A stretch of 64,000 nucleotides of DNA, taken from contig OZ024876.1 of NCBI GenBank assembly GCA_964017185.1, positions 28,860,278 through 28,924,277 on the forward strand, read 5' to 3'. The position numbers and the translations under genes are program-made. The notes beneath the pieces were generated by a model that searched no databases, was not told the DNA's origin, and was given only the letters and a program-made list of their open reading frames with translations. Source of the stretch: Rugalucina vietnamica (lineage: Eukaryota; Mollusca; Bivalvia; Lucinida; Lucinidae). Every line of letters starts with the position of its first letter. Position 1 is the stretch's first letter. Below are positions 1 through 11,340 of this stretch, one piece after another.

Positions 1-770
1 AGTTATCACATGTTTCTGAAGCCAGGTCCAATGCCTCTTGCATTTTTGCCACTGAATTGGCGTTCTTATCCATGCCATGAGCATAGAGGAGCTTATCCAC
101 CAAGTATGTATGCACCTAAGTGTTGGCTTGCATCCCTCTCAAGTTGAATAACTTGCTATCAAAGCGGCGACCCCATTTGTCAACCGATATGGTTCAGAGA
201 ACTCTCCGTCATTCTGAACACGAGCCATCATGAAAGTGCAGCACCATTGCTATAAATCGGGGTGGACAGCTCGACAAACGTCATTGTGGTTGCACTTTCC
301 AACACCTTCTGGACTTAAATTTCCTCTCTGGTGGTCTCTACAAACTCTGGCATTAAAGTATGCTTTCTGTACAGGATGCTGCAGAAATAACATTGTCTAA
401 GTCATTATAGAACATGTCCTAAATCCTATCTGGATTGGTCATCGTAGGTGCATAGGCACTGACAACAGTTGCATGTTTATCGCCTGTCAACAGAAATCTC
501 AATGTCATTAGGCGGTGATCTATGCCTTTCGACGATCCTGAAAGATAACCTACAGCTTCCTTCTGTCAAGGAAAATTTCCCCTATCGGCTTCCGTATCGA
601 TGCCTTAAGTTCTGCGTCCACTGACGAAGAGAGTGTATCCAGCACCAACGTCTTTGATCTCCCCAACCTTCACTCAGTGCAGCCAACAGGGGTCGTTCCA
701 CGCTGTGGTCTATCTGACCATCAATGGTCGCACATTCCATGCGCCAATCCTCAAAGGAGTCGCCTTTGCT
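1..770 (-). mobile_element. Decayed non-LTR retrotransposon fragment (endonuclease and reverse transcriptase remnants)
   Basis: Minus-strand translation in shifting frames gives an endonuclease-like start (LAALSE near 685-665), then a stretch reading close to ATVVSAYAPTMTNPD near 470-420. That is typical of the APE-type endonuclease of LINE copies often annotated as craniofacial development protein 2-like. Further along come RT-like pieces (ARVQNDGEFSEPYRLTNGV near 225-165, FDSKLFNLRGMQA near 155-115). Many stops and frame changes show it is dead. The stretch between endonuclease and RT is strongly shortened compared with an intact LINE. Clade is uncertain (RTE-like or jockey-like). Confidence 0.6.
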
Positions 771-907
771 ACTCGGCGAGGCGGTTCTAACGTGTACCCA
801 CAATATATGTTTTGAGCAAAAATAAGAAAAATATGATTTTCTTTCTACTGAAATTTTTTATTTTTTACAACTTTAAAAATCTCTGCTTATTGCATGGGCA
901 AGGTTTC
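764..907. repeat. Half copy of the GGCGAGGC palindromic MITE
   Basis: The sequence starting at CTCGGCGAGGCGGTTCTAAC and running through ACCCACAAT and TTTTTTACAACTTTAAAAAT matches the right halves of the fuller copies at 3360-3612 and 48340-48592. The left half is missing here, replaced by the LINE fragment. Confidence 0.7.
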
Positions 908-1139
908 GTAATGTAACCAGCCAAGGCGAGCACTTGTTTAGGGCTGCATTTATATTGCAAGTAGATACTACTGGATTTATAGCGCCCCATGCTACAGGGC
1001 TGAGCAGCGCGATCCTATTAACCCATATTTGACGAATGGATTTGCCCATCATTGTCTTTTGGGGTTAGTCCACTTTCATTTTTAGGGGCGTCAGGAATGA
1101 TTTGTAAATTTTGTTCAATTTTTCGATGAAAATTCTCTA

Positions 1140-1215
1140 AGCAAACAGAATAGCCCCAGATGGGACGCCGCGTTCTGCGGCGTCTCATCTGGGGCTATTA
1201 TGTTTGCCTATGTCC
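1140..1215. repeat. Short hairpin repeat (AGCCCCAGATGGGACGCCGC)
   Basis: An inverted repeat of about 20 bp surrounds a 5-base loop at about 1151-1197. A half copy of the same repeat, with the following TGTTTGCCTATG, occurs at 51104-51180, so this is a dispersed element. Confidence 0.7.
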
Positions 1216-1455
1216 CATAAAAGGGACGCCAGGCTTAAATGAATTAAATAGGTCTTGTCAGTCGCTCAGCCGAATTCCGCTACGGAAAACGACCATGAGC
1301 CGCTAGTGTGCAGATCTACAACTACAGCTTCCAGTGTGCCCTACACCTGCTGCTTCGCCAACCGCCCATCGGCCAAAGCAGTTTTGTAAGTATATATCTG
1401 GGTGCATGTGTAATAAAATTTTGTCGTGTGTTGAGAAATAAGATGACGTGCGCTA

Positions 1456-1942
1456 TATAACACAGCTGAGAATCACGTGGTATTGTTTACATACAAACAG
1501 ATAAATGATCGGGTGACGCACAATGAAATTCTGTCGTAAGTTGAGATGAGAAATTCGAGTTTTCTCCAATAACGTTTACTCAACTGACTGATAGATAGGT
1601 GCAGGCAATGCAGAAATTGAGCATTCATTGAATGAAACTAACATAAGGAATCCAGGTTATTTCGTTTTCGCAAACACTTCCGCCCCATGATTATAGAGTA
1701 CTTCCAATACAGTAACATTGAAGTGTTTGCGAAAACGAAATAACCGGGATTTCTTATGTTATTTTCTTTCAATAAATATTCAATTTCTGTATTGCTTGCA
1801 CCTATCTATCCGTCAGTAGGAGAAACGCTGTAGGAGAAAACTAAAAAATCTAACTTCAATTGTGTTCTCATTGTAGTGTGTGTAACCCGGTCATTTATCC
1901 GTTTGTATATTAATAATACCACGTGATTCTCAGTAGTGTATA
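1456..1942. mobile_element. Palindromic MITE-like element, about 490 bp
   Basis: The two halves are inverted copies of each other. TGAGAATCACGTGGTATT near 1467 is mirrored near 1920-1935. GCAGGCAATGCAGAAATTGA near 1602 is mirrored near 1780. A perfect inner inverted repeat (GGTTATTTCGTTTTCGCAAA and five further bases) flanks a 44-base loop at 1664-1757. No coding sequence is seen. Confidence 0.75.
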
Positions 1943-2465
1943 AATGTAATTGGATTATAGCGAGAAAGAGCTGCGCAGCGTCAACCTCACTCGTCCGCAC
2001 CCAACCGCGCCCAGAGCAGATGTCTGGAGCTTGCTTTGAATGCAGTGGATGTCCGTAACATACTCAGGCCTTGTTACGCTTTGCAGTTTCACAAAATGTG
2101 GGTTCAGAAAATTATATAATAAATAATGAAATCTAACAAACCCAGTTAAATAAGCCATTTACTCTTTTGTCTTTGCGTTGCGAGCTTCTTTACTGTACGG
2201 AAAAACTCGTTGCCCCTACGAAAAGACAGACTAGTGTAATTATTCACACAATCTATGAAAAGTTCGGATCAAAATATTGCATAACGTGAAAGGGCCAAAA
2301 TCAAAATTCACAAAAACGGAGTTTGCGTTACGTTTTACGAAATAGTAATTTTATTTGTCATGCTGAATACATTTTTAAAGAGAAAGAGCGACATTCGCAT
2401 GGTTTTACTCATTTGAATTGAGATATCCACTCTGTTAAAGGTTGTGTATTTGAGATAGCCACTCT
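1943..2465. other. No gene recognised
   Basis: AT-rich sequence with short spurious frames only. I see no repeat partner elsewhere in the window. Confidence 0.5.
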
Positions 2466-2469
2466 GTTA

Positions 2470-2640
2470 GTATGAAAAGCTTTTTCCAGCACGAGTTGTT
2501 CAGCCTCCGGAACTGGGGGTAAGAATCTGCAACCCTGATTTCGTTTGGGAGACTGTTCCATACCCGAGCTGCCTCAGATCTGAAGGACCTCAGCCCATAC
2601 CTAGTAGATAGTTTTAAACTTTGTTTTGCATATTATATCA
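2470..2640 (-). mobile_element. LINE ORF2 C-terminal fragment
   Basis: The minus strand reads YGLRSFRSEAARVWNSLPNE, the motif that follows the reverse transcriptase in CR1/jockey-type LINEs. Only about 45 codons remain. Confidence 0.6.
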
Positions 2641-3359
2641 TATTTTTGATACAAGATAGTATTTCCTTTAAATAAAAATGATGGACTATCACGATTACGA
2701 TGAAAAAAAAGCCGTGTATTAATGTGGCAATTCGCATGCCCACGTGCTATTAATACACCGCATTTATTTATGCTCGTTACCGGGCGTATTTTTATAGAAG
2801 AAACACGTATTTTTAGTCCATTGAGCGTTATTCTGATCTATATGAGCTTTTCTGCGAAGCGTTCAGTCACGTGAATGTGACAAAGACCGGCCAGTCAGAC
2901 TACCTGACAAGAGGACAATACGGTTTATGCAATTAGTCATTTTTGGTGTAATTATTAGAAATGATTGACAGGCGATCAACTGTCATAAACTGACAGCTGG
3001 ACAGTTTTGTTATACTGGAAATGACCGGAAGGAACAGTAAACGCACACGATATTGGAGTCATAGTACAGGGACACATAACGAACATTCAAGTTTTTTATG
3101 AATGGTTAATGTGTGTCTACCGGCCTGATTGGACTAATTTATTCCATCAAAGAGAAGACATGTATAACTGTCCAAAATGATGTACAGAAGTTTTTCGTTT
3201 TCGGAAAACGTTGACCCATAGGAGGAATACCATAAACAGGTACATTTTACCATATAAAACATTTCATATTTAGGCATTCGGCGTTTGTTTTCTTTTTGAA
3301 TCAATTACAGCTGTAAGTAATAAAGCTTATTTTTTAGAAAAAAAAAGTGCATCAGGAAA
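2641..3359. other. No gene recognised; one small hairpin
   Basis: AT-rich DNA. A short inverted repeat (GTGTATTAAT...ATTAATACAC) lies at about 2713-2758. Nothing else is supported. Confidence 0.5.
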
Positions 3360-3612
3360 ACATGTCCGTGAAATGTATATCCCCTCAAACCCCACTTTTA
3401 TATAGAAATACTGGGTTTTGCAGGGGTATACCTTTTTTCTTATTTTGATCCAAAACATACATTGTATGTACCCGTTAGAACCGCCTCGGCGAGGCGGTTC
3501 TAACGTGTACCCACAATGTATGTTTTGAGCAAAAATATCAAAACTTTTCTACTGAAAATTTTCATTTTTTACAACTTTAAAAATCTCTATTGCATGGGCA
3601 TGTTTTCGTAAT
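3360..3612. mobile_element. Palindromic MITE with GGCGAGGC centre (copy 2)
   Basis: Homologous over about 250 bp to 48340-48592, starting at AACATGTCCGTG. The centre has 15-bp perfect arms (GTTAGAACCGCCTCG and its complement) round one base. The flanking AAAACATACATTGT/ACAATGTATGTTTT extends the palindrome. Confidence 0.8.
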
Positions 3613-4174
3613 GGAAGTTTCCAATAGAAATATAAACTTTATAAAAGTTTAAACATGGAACGAAAAAATGAGACACCTTCCTCTCAATGTACTTTTTCAG
3701 AAAGCCATGTTTCTTTGAGATAATTTGAAGAAAAAAAATCACTTTATTTCAAGAATACTGTTTCAAATATTCGTGAAACTCCTAAAGAAGACAATACTTT
3801 TAATTCATTTAATTCATTGAATTGCTGTTTTGACGACTTACACTTATGTATGCTACAAATATTGTTACTGTAAAATATTGAATACAGGATCTATTGAAAC
3901 TAGATAGAAAATAATTGCCATCGTAAAATACAATGCTACTCGTTTTGCTGCATATAGTTATAAAAACATAATACAGCAATGCAAAACTGCAGCTAATTTG
4001 CATTCAAAAGTTTCCGCAATATTTTCACCACACAGTAATAGTATTGTTACAAACTGACGCCAGCATTACGTTGAAGGGCCGCATTTAATGGAATTCCAGT
4101 ACATGGCTTACATCTACCATAGATACCTGTATGTATATTTGTCATTTCACTCAGAGGCAGCGTCATGAACAAGA
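3613..4174. other. Upstream region of gene 1, no gene recognised
   Basis: Low-complexity AT-rich DNA. It may hold the promoter or non-coding first exon of the gene starting at 4406, but I cannot place a TATA box or transcription start with confidence. Confidence 0.3.
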
Positions 4175-4381
4175 GTCGAGACAAGAGAAAAATAACATTT
4201 CGCATAAGCGAAAATGAAGGTGCAGATCAGCCCGCAGTAACTGCGAAGCTGGTCAGCACCTTTCATTCTTCATTCTAATTACGAAGTTTCCAGCCTCTAG
4301 CCGTCGACTATGACTGTACAGACCGGTTTGTGTCGGACATATTCGGAAACTACATTGTTTGTTTTCTCATGACGCGGCTCA
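4175..4381 (+). mobile_element. MITE family A, left end eroded
   Basis: Family A runs from GAGCCGCxTCATGAGAAAACC to GTTTTCTCATGACGCGGCTC and has an inner hairpin (GCAGATCAGC...GCTGATCAGCGCC). This copy keeps the hairpin, the CTAGCC...CTGTAC stretch and the right terminus. It ends 14 bp before the splice acceptor of the first coding exon of gene 1. Confidence 0.8.
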
Positions 4382-4405
4382 TTATATGATTGCAGGTGTT
4401 GGAGA

Positions 4406-4463
4406 ATGAGATCCCTTTCCCTGGTTGTCGGGGTCGCCCTAGTTGGCGTTGTTCTATCACAGG
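4406..4463 (+). CDS. Gene 1 coding exon 1 (signal peptide)
   Basis: ATG at 4406 follows a likely 5' UTR acceptor (GATTGCAG at 4388-4395), so a non-coding exon probably lies upstream. 19 codons plus one base precede the donor GGGTAAGTC. Confidence 0.75.
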
Positions 4464-7400
4464 GTAAGTCTATCTGCTTTCAATGGCGCCAGTGTCGTTA
4501 GACTTGCAAATCAAGTTTAATCAAACTATAATATAACCAGGGATAGCACATCTGGAGTTTAGCAAGGCGTGACTACCCTGTTGAAGGTTGCAAAATTCCG
4601 GCGATTCTTTTTGGCCCTGTTTTGCCGGGTCTGAGGGGTCACTGGCGGGGCTTGGGTGACCGGGCCGCGGTGTGGCCCAACACTTCTCTCATGTATCTAA
4701 GTTACTTTCTTTCCCAAATCTCTATTACTGCTGTTACTGCTACACAAATGGTAAAATAAAACGATTTTCCAAAACAGCTAATTTCACTGCCATTGCTATA
4801 CACAAAAAATGTATTATATTTGTAATGTTTACTACACAATGTTAAGATCGTGGACCATTACGGTAACGGTTTCATCATATAGTATCAATTTCTCGGAAAT
4901 CTTTTCTTGATGAAAAGCATACCATTTCCTCAACCTAAAATTGCAATCATTTAACCATCGGCTTTGGCTGAATAGCCATTTTATGTGTCGAATACCGCTC
5001 CGTTTACAATCACGTGACAGTGGCTAGGATTGATTTTTTTTGAGTACTTTTATAAATTCGAACATAACCAGTTAGCAATTTTGAAACTGAATTAAATTTC
5101 TTAGAATAATGTGCACATACCCCGGAATGCCATGTTCTAAACAGTTATACAACAGGCAGTTTAATGCGCGCTTTAATTTAATAGATTATCCCGAGCAACC
5201 TCGGTGATAAGATGTAAAACCACTTGCTCGGTGTATTCTATTAAACTAAAGCGCGCTTTAATGTGACTTTTGTTTAGAGCGTACCATTTCGGGGTATGTG
5301 TACTTGACCCCGGGAAATTTCACCCAGATTTAAGAAAACTATAGCTGATTTGCTTACTAGTTCTGTCCGAATACTTGTACACAATTTAGTTAAGCACGTG
5401 ATTGTCCACCGTGTTTCGGAGTTTGGAAAGACATTTCGACTATCCATCATCTGTAGTTAAATGCCGACCCAGTAAAGATATACGTACATGATCCAATGCT
5501 TACAGGCAAGAGCCTTATAAGCGTGATTGGACAAAATGTATATAATAGTACAGAAGATCTCTCAAGTCGCGCCTCATTTTCTTTTAATCAGGAACGTGGT
5601 CCTCATTTGGAACCTCCATACCTAGAATCGGTTCAAGCGGTACATGGAACAGTATCTCCCACCCTCGGGCCTTGTCAACAACCCACGTGGGACGGACCGT
5701 GTTCGGGGGTCACAGTGGTGGTAGAGCAGCGTCCGCACTAAGGCCACCCGTGCCAGGACCGGAGAGGATATTGGGTAGAACCGTCCTAGGTCGCCCTGCA
5801 AGGTTTGGAGAGTTGGGTGAGTTTTAATCTGTGGCAAATGAAGGACTATGGTTCATTATAAGCTACATTCTCGATATCTGGCTTATTATTAGTGATACAA
5901 TTAAATTTATTTTTCCAATGTTATTTTAATACCAATAGATAACTACTTTAGAAACTTTTTTTCAGAATTTTCACTTGTTGATTTCTTGCTTTTGTCTATT
6001 AAACTTAAACAGAAAAATAAGATAGAATGGAGGGGAGTACTTCGAATTATTGTAACAGCTATAGGCACCACCCATGCACACATCCCATTCGATGAATTTT
6101 CTATAGGCAGATTATTTTAATCCAGTTGTATACTGTTCAACAAAGTGAATGTTTGAAACCATTTAGATAAACTGTTCAATAAATAAAATATAAAAGCTAG
6201 ATCCTGTGGAAGCAGTAAAAACGTTCAAAGGGAGGTAGTATTGGTCATATTGCGCCATTTCGGGTAATGAACCCTCATCAATGACCCTTTATAAACCGGC
6301 AACATATACTGCAAGGATCTCGGAAGACTTAATAGGTTTCCCGCCCAAAGTTTGAATGTTTCTGGCGGCTTCTGTGTTATTTGTGTAGACTATCTGTTGC
6401 ATTCTGGACGTAAAATAAAATATTTGATAAATGCAACAACATAGTGGAAGCCTCTCGATGTAACAAACTATTACTTACTATTTACTTACTCTGTAACATA
6501 CCCGCAGCAATACTCGGTGACAAATGGGGGAGGGGCTCAGATTTTTTTTTAAAAAATATTTTGTCAGAAAACATTGTTTTCACCGTAGATAATCAACAAT
6601 ATGCTTATTGCAACCTAAAGTTTTGGGTAAAACGATTTATGCACAAATAACAGGTGCATCGTCTCTATCAGATTTATTACTATAAATAACACTGTCACTT
6701 ATGTAAATATACTATGCAAAATAAATTAAGCAACTTTTACTTTGAACAGTGACTCCATATGTTTTCAGACATAAGGGAAGTTCTTCTTCCGACAATATCT
6801 TGCATGTATCAAATAAGGGTAAAACCAATCGTTGTGTGGTGCTTAAGTGATGTTAGATTTAAAGTCCACTGAGGCATATCTTAAATAAAACATAAACCAT
6901 CAATAATTGATAAACTTATTTTGCACGGTATATATACACTGTATATGTATTATAGTATGAACACGTTGTGTTTACCATTTCAAATAGAACAGATGTTATG
7001 TTCATTCAGGTAGAACATATATATACAGTATATTTCCATAGCCTTGGTACATTACAAATAATGGAACTGAGCCCATGTATCGGTTTTGTGGCTTTTAGAC
7101 AGACCCCCTCCCCCTTTAAACATGGCATTTTGATGTAATATGTCATTTTAGAAATACAGTCGTGTTCAAAATATTTTGATTGGCCAAGGGGGGGGGGGGG
7201 GGGCATGAACTTATAAACGTTTCCTATTTCCTATATGATCATATATTAAATATATTAAATTCAAAGATTTTGTCAATTTTTAAAGAAGTCTCGACTTGAG
7301 TTACACAAAACATTAAATATCTTATACAATAGAAACTTGTTTTTCGACTGCTATAAACTTCTTTTCAGAGCCTGAAACTTGAGATTTTATATAAATTTTG

Positions 7401-8695
7401 GGCAATCTCACAACAGAACTCTTCCGAGATCCTTTCATAAATTTTAAGTGAAGTCTAAATCAAAGACACATGCCTAAACGGGGTCAAATAGTCAAAACAT
7501 TGTTTAGAAGATGGCCTGTACAGGGAGACTTTTGGGGGTCGCCACACGGCACAACACCAGCTGCAGTAATAGCAAATGAAATCTAAAAGCTAGATCCTTT
7601 GGAAGCAATGAAAACGTTCAAAAGGCGGTAGTATGGGCCATATTACAGCAATTTCGGATAATGCATTTCTCATCAGTGACCCTTTATAAACCGGCGACGA
7701 TAGCCAGATAAATATACTGCTGTTTCATAATTTACGCAAGTGATGTCTAAATCGAAGACGCATGCCTAAACGGGGTCAAATAGTTAAACATGGTTTAGAA
7801 GGTGGTTCTAAACGTACATTTTTGATACTTTGAATATTCTTACTATTACTGATCTTAAAGGACCGAAAGAAAAATATAATCTGCACTATGGATGATGTAC
7901 GGGGAGACTTTTTAGGGCCGCCACACGGCACAACACCAGCGGAGTAATAGCAAATAAAATATAAAAGCTAGATCCTTTGGAAGCAGTGAAAACGTTCAAA
8001 GGGAGGTACCATTGGCCATATTGCGCAGTCTCTGGTAATGAACCCTCATCGCTGACCCTTTATAAACCGGCGACGATAGCCAGATAAATATACTGCAATT
8101 TCATAAATTTACGCAAGGGGAGTCTAAATTTAGCCAGATGAATATATTGCAGTTTCATAAATTTACACAAGTGAAGTTTAAATCAAAAATGCATGCCTAA
8201 ACGGGGTCAAATAGTTAAAACATTGGTTAGAAGATGGCTCTAAACCTACAGATGATGCTTTGATGCTTTGAATATTCTTAATAATGTCAAAGGATCGAAA
8301 GGACGAAAGACAAATATAATCTGCACTATGGATGATGTACGGGGAGACTTTTTAGGGCCGCCACTCGTATAGTACTATTCTTCTTCCAGCCTCTAGCCAT
8401 CTTCTGTGCTTGCACAGCTCGGTTTGTGTCGGAAACTGCATTATTGGTTTTCTCATGACGCGAGTTATTGACACAATCAATCTTATTCTTGTAAAAATTG
8501 TTCTTGACAGGTCTTCCACGTAACGGCGGTGCTGGTGCTGGCCGCGCCCATGCGAATGGGATCAGAGGGGGATGGGATGGTAACCCAAGAACTCTTCACA
8601 TGTTCCATCATAGCTGGCAAGACCCACTCGGCGGCCGATCTCTCCCTGTTGGTTGGAATGGGGATTTCGGAAGTATCAGCCATCTGTTTGGTTAA
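4406..8695 (+). CDS. Secreted Gly/Arg/His-rich small protein, three coding exons
   Basis: Join 4406-4463, 5592-5816 and 8511-8695, giving 155 residues. Both introns are phase 1 with consensus ends: donors GTAAGT at 4464 and GTGAGT at 5817, acceptors TTTTAATCAG before 5592 and TTCTTGACAG before 8511. Residues 1-18 are a signal peptide (MRSLSLVVGVALVGVVLS). The mature part is rich in Gly, Arg, Ser and His, has no Cys, and ends GWNGDFGSISHLFG before TAA at 8693. I recognise no domain. Size and composition suggest an extracellular structural, shell-matrix, byssal or mucus peptide, but that is inference. The frame is credible because it stays open across all three exons, with phases agreeing at both joins. 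A different acceptor at 5505 would give another frame that stops at 5741 and is less convincing. I see no AATAAA within 300 bp after the stop. Confidence 0.75.
5111..5302. mobile_element. Palindromic MITE in gene 1 intron 1
   Basis: Outer inverted ends CACATACCCCGGAATG and CATTTCGGGGTATGTG enclose a second inverted pair (TTAATGCGCGCTTTAATTTA and its complement) near 5160-5263. Non-coding. Confidence 0.75.
5592..5816 (+). CDS. Gene 1 coding exon 2
   Basis: 225 bases, phase 1 to phase 1. It encodes GTWSSFGTSIPRIGSSGTWN followed by a Gly/Arg/Pro-rich stretch (TVFGGHSGGRAASALRPP and ILGRTVLGRPARFGEL). The GC content is clearly higher than in the flanking introns. Confidence 0.75.
6185..8365 (+). 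repeat. Irregular direct repeats in gene 1 intron 2 (about 380-430 bp unit)
   Basis: AAAAGCTAGATCC recurs at about 6194, 7586 and 7963. CCTTTATAAACCGGC recurs at about 6288, 7681 and 8058. GCCTAAACGGGGTCAAATAG recurs at about 7472, 7765 and 8197. There are two near-complete units and several partial ones. A run of about 19 G lies at 7185-7204. Confidence 0.75.
8356..8463 (+). mobile_element. MITE family A, right half only
   Basis: Contains TTCCAGCCTCTAGCCATCTT, CGGTTTGTGTCGG and GGTTTTCTCATGACGCGAG. It lies 45 bp upstream of the acceptor of gene 1 exon 3. Confidence 0.75.
8511..8695 (+). CDS. Gene 1 coding exon 3
   Basis: Begins after TTCTTGACAG and encodes GLPRNGGAGAGRAHANG, then a His-rich TLHMFHHSWQDPLGG and the C-terminus. 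Stop TAA at 8693-8695. Confidence 0.75.
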
Positions 8696-9012
8696 TACTT
8701 ATTAGAAGTCTTGGTAGGTATTTTTGAAGTTTTTCGTGCAGATTTTAATTCTTCTGTCAAAGTGTACTTGTGTATTCTGTTCTGAAAGAATCAATTGTTT
8801 TTAGTCTTTAAGGCAAAAATAACCAGAAATATTTAGTTCGTGTCCAAATAAGGATGAGACTAATTCTGGGCCATATGTTTAAGATGCACATAATATATTT
8901 TCATTTCGATGAAACACAATATTGATGACTATCTTCCGGTTTATGCCAATTTTTGGAATTCCATAGGCCATTCCAAACCAATCAAAAATGTGTGAAACAA
9001 AAAGAGTGAATA
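8696..9012. other. 3' flank of gene 1, nothing recognised
   Basis: Presumably includes the 3' UTR of gene 1. No canonical polyadenylation hexamer on the plus strand and no repeat was seen. Confidence 0.3.
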
Positions 9013-9015
9013 CAC

Positions 9016-9165
9016 TTGTAGCAACGATAAGTGTCCATCAACGACTTCTGTTCACCATGGACAATAGTCGTTGCGGCCGCAACGACTTCTGTCCACTAGC
9101 TAAATGGACAATAGTCGTTGAGCATGTAGATATAAAAATTATTTTCAACGACTACTGTTCATTTT
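9016..9165 (+). repeat. Left terminal inverted repeat of the giant element
   Basis: Contains repeated CAACGACTTCTGT motifs in both orientations and the palindrome AGTCGTTGCGGCCGCAACGA near 9069-9090 (NotI core). Matches the complement of the right end at 24160-24309. Confidence 0.8.
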
Positions 9166-9289
9166 CATAAAGCACTGCGAAAAATGCTGATTACTGTTAA
9201 AACCGTTCTGTAAGTACATACCTTGACACCCATATAGCAAACAACATTCACAGATGGACTGACTTGTGTGTTTTGACGGTAAGGATCGG

Positions 9290-10410
9290 TTGACCTACTT
9301 GGTTCAGTGATTTTGCCTTATATCTTGACACTCAATTAATATATTTTCTTACTTCTTTCAGATTATGAGTAAGTATGACCAGATCTTTGACCCCAATATA
9401 TTTATAGGTCACTGTGACCTAATTTCACGGTTCAGTGATTTTGCCTTATATCTTGACACTCAATTAGTATATTTTCATACTTTTTCAGATTATGAGTGTA
9501 TATGACCAGACCTTTGACCCCAATATACTTATAGGTCACTGTGACCTTATTTCACGGTTCAGTGATTTTGCCTTATATCTCGGCACTCAACTGGTATATG
9601 AACAAACTTCTTTCATACTATGTTTGCGTATGACCAGGCCTTTGAACCCAATATACTTATAGGTCACTGTGACCTAATTTCACGGTTCAGTGATTTTGCC
9701 TTATATCTTGACACTCAATCAGTATATTTTCATACTGTTTTCAGATAATGAGTGTGTATGACCAGACCTTTGACCCCAAAATACTTATAGGTCACTGTGA
9801 CCTAATTTCACGGTTCAGTGATTTTGCCTTATATTTTGACACTCAATCAGTATATTTTCATACTTTTTTTTCAGATAATGAGTGTGTATTACCAGACCTT
9901 TGACCCCAATATACTTATAGGTCACTGTGACCTCTCGGCACTCAATTGGTATATGAATATACTTCTTTCACGATATGTTTGCATATGACAAGACCTTTGA
10001 CCGTTAAGTATTTCTGGGCCACTGTGACCTAATTTCATGGTTCGGTGACTTTGCCTTATATCTTGACGCTCAGTTGGTATCTTTTCATACTTCTTTCTGA
10101 TTATGAATGAGTTTGACCAGACCTTCATTCCAAACATACTTATATGTCACTATGACCTAATTTCATCGTTCAGTGATTTTGCATTATATCTCAACACTCA
10201 ATAGGTATATGATCATATTTCTTTTACATTATGAGAAAGTATGACTAGACCTTTGACCCTGAAGAACTTTTAGGTCATTGTGACCTTATTTCACAGTTCA
10301 GTGAGTTTGCCTTGTATCTTGGCACGCATTTGCTATGGTATATGAACACTCTTCTTTCACAATATGAGTGAGACCTTTAAATCTTAGGTAGTTATAGTTA
10401 ACTTTCATGG
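9290..10410 (+). repeat. 128-bp satellite array, left arm part 1
   Basis: About nine units with a period near 128 bp. Unit landmarks are TATAGGTCACTGTGACCTAA, CGGTTCAGTGATTTTGCC, TTGACACTCAATT and GACCAGACCTTTGACCCC. Perfect inverted AGGTCA/TGACCT pairs spaced by 3 lie at about 9406, 9533, 9661, 9789 and 9919. Later copies decay. Confidence 0.9.
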
Positions 10411-10895
10411 TTGAGTGATTTTGCTTTGTTTAATCAGGGCAAAGAGATGTATGAGCATAACGCTTTGGGTTACAGGTCAGGTTTGGCCTTATGTTTGTCA
10501 AAGGTCAGAAGCAGTCGAGCGCGCTGTCCTGCGACAGCTCTTATTTTTTTACAAAGAGTTCATATCTTGACAACAACTTATCATAAAACATTCATATTTC
10601 ATACACATTAGGTTCCCTGACATCGGACCACTGGGTCGGAGTCAGGGGCGGGGCTAGAGGTCAAAATCTAGAACTGCCTAAATATTGTTTTTAGCTCGAC
10701 TACACAAAGGGCATAGAGCTATGGTATTCACCGCGGTCGTCCACGTTCCCGTGGGCGTGCGCGTTACACTTGCGTTTAAGGTTTCTAGAATCTTGACAAC
10801 AACTCATCAGAAAGCATTGATACTTAGACTATTGATACCCTGTAGGGTTAGCTTTCATTCCATGGCATCGAGCCCCTAGGTCCAGTCCCGAGAGG

Positions 10896-10926
<31 letters not shown>

Positions 10927-11340
10927 CTGGAGGTTTAAAAATCTAACACACCATTATTGATGGCTTTTCTGTGATATAGTATTCTAGAAGTCTATATCTT
11001 TAAAATCTTTTATCAGTGGGCTTTCAGACTTGAAACATAGGTACCTTGTAGGGTTGAGTTTCATTGCATGGCATTAGACCCCTGGGTCCATGCCTGGGGG
11101 ATGGAACTAGAGGTTAAAAACTAGAACACTGTAAAAATGAATGTACTGCTGTGTAACTTGTACGAAGAAAGATATCTTACTTCATACAATTTAGGTTCCA
11201 TGACATCGGACCTCTGGGGTAAAAATCTAGAACTCGCTACAATATTTTTGGCGATTTATATCTAAATAGAAAAAACTTACTAAGATGGTTGGTCATTCAT
11301 CTTTCAACATTGTGACAATGGCTTGTGAGTCATGACGGTA
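10410..11340. other. Spacer inside the left arm
   Basis: Interrupts the 128-bp array. It has several similar stretches containing CATCGGACC..TGGG...AGAGGTCAAAA-CTAGAAC (about 10615, 11050, 11200), suggesting an older degenerate repeat. A GT run followed by a G run lies at 10898-10926. No gene recognised. Confidence 0.5.

Noticed and set aside
5496-5741. 81-codon frame starting ATGCTTACAG
   Set aside because: It overlaps gene 1 exon 2 in another frame; the frame joined through the acceptor at 5591 stays open to a consensus donor and fits exon 3.
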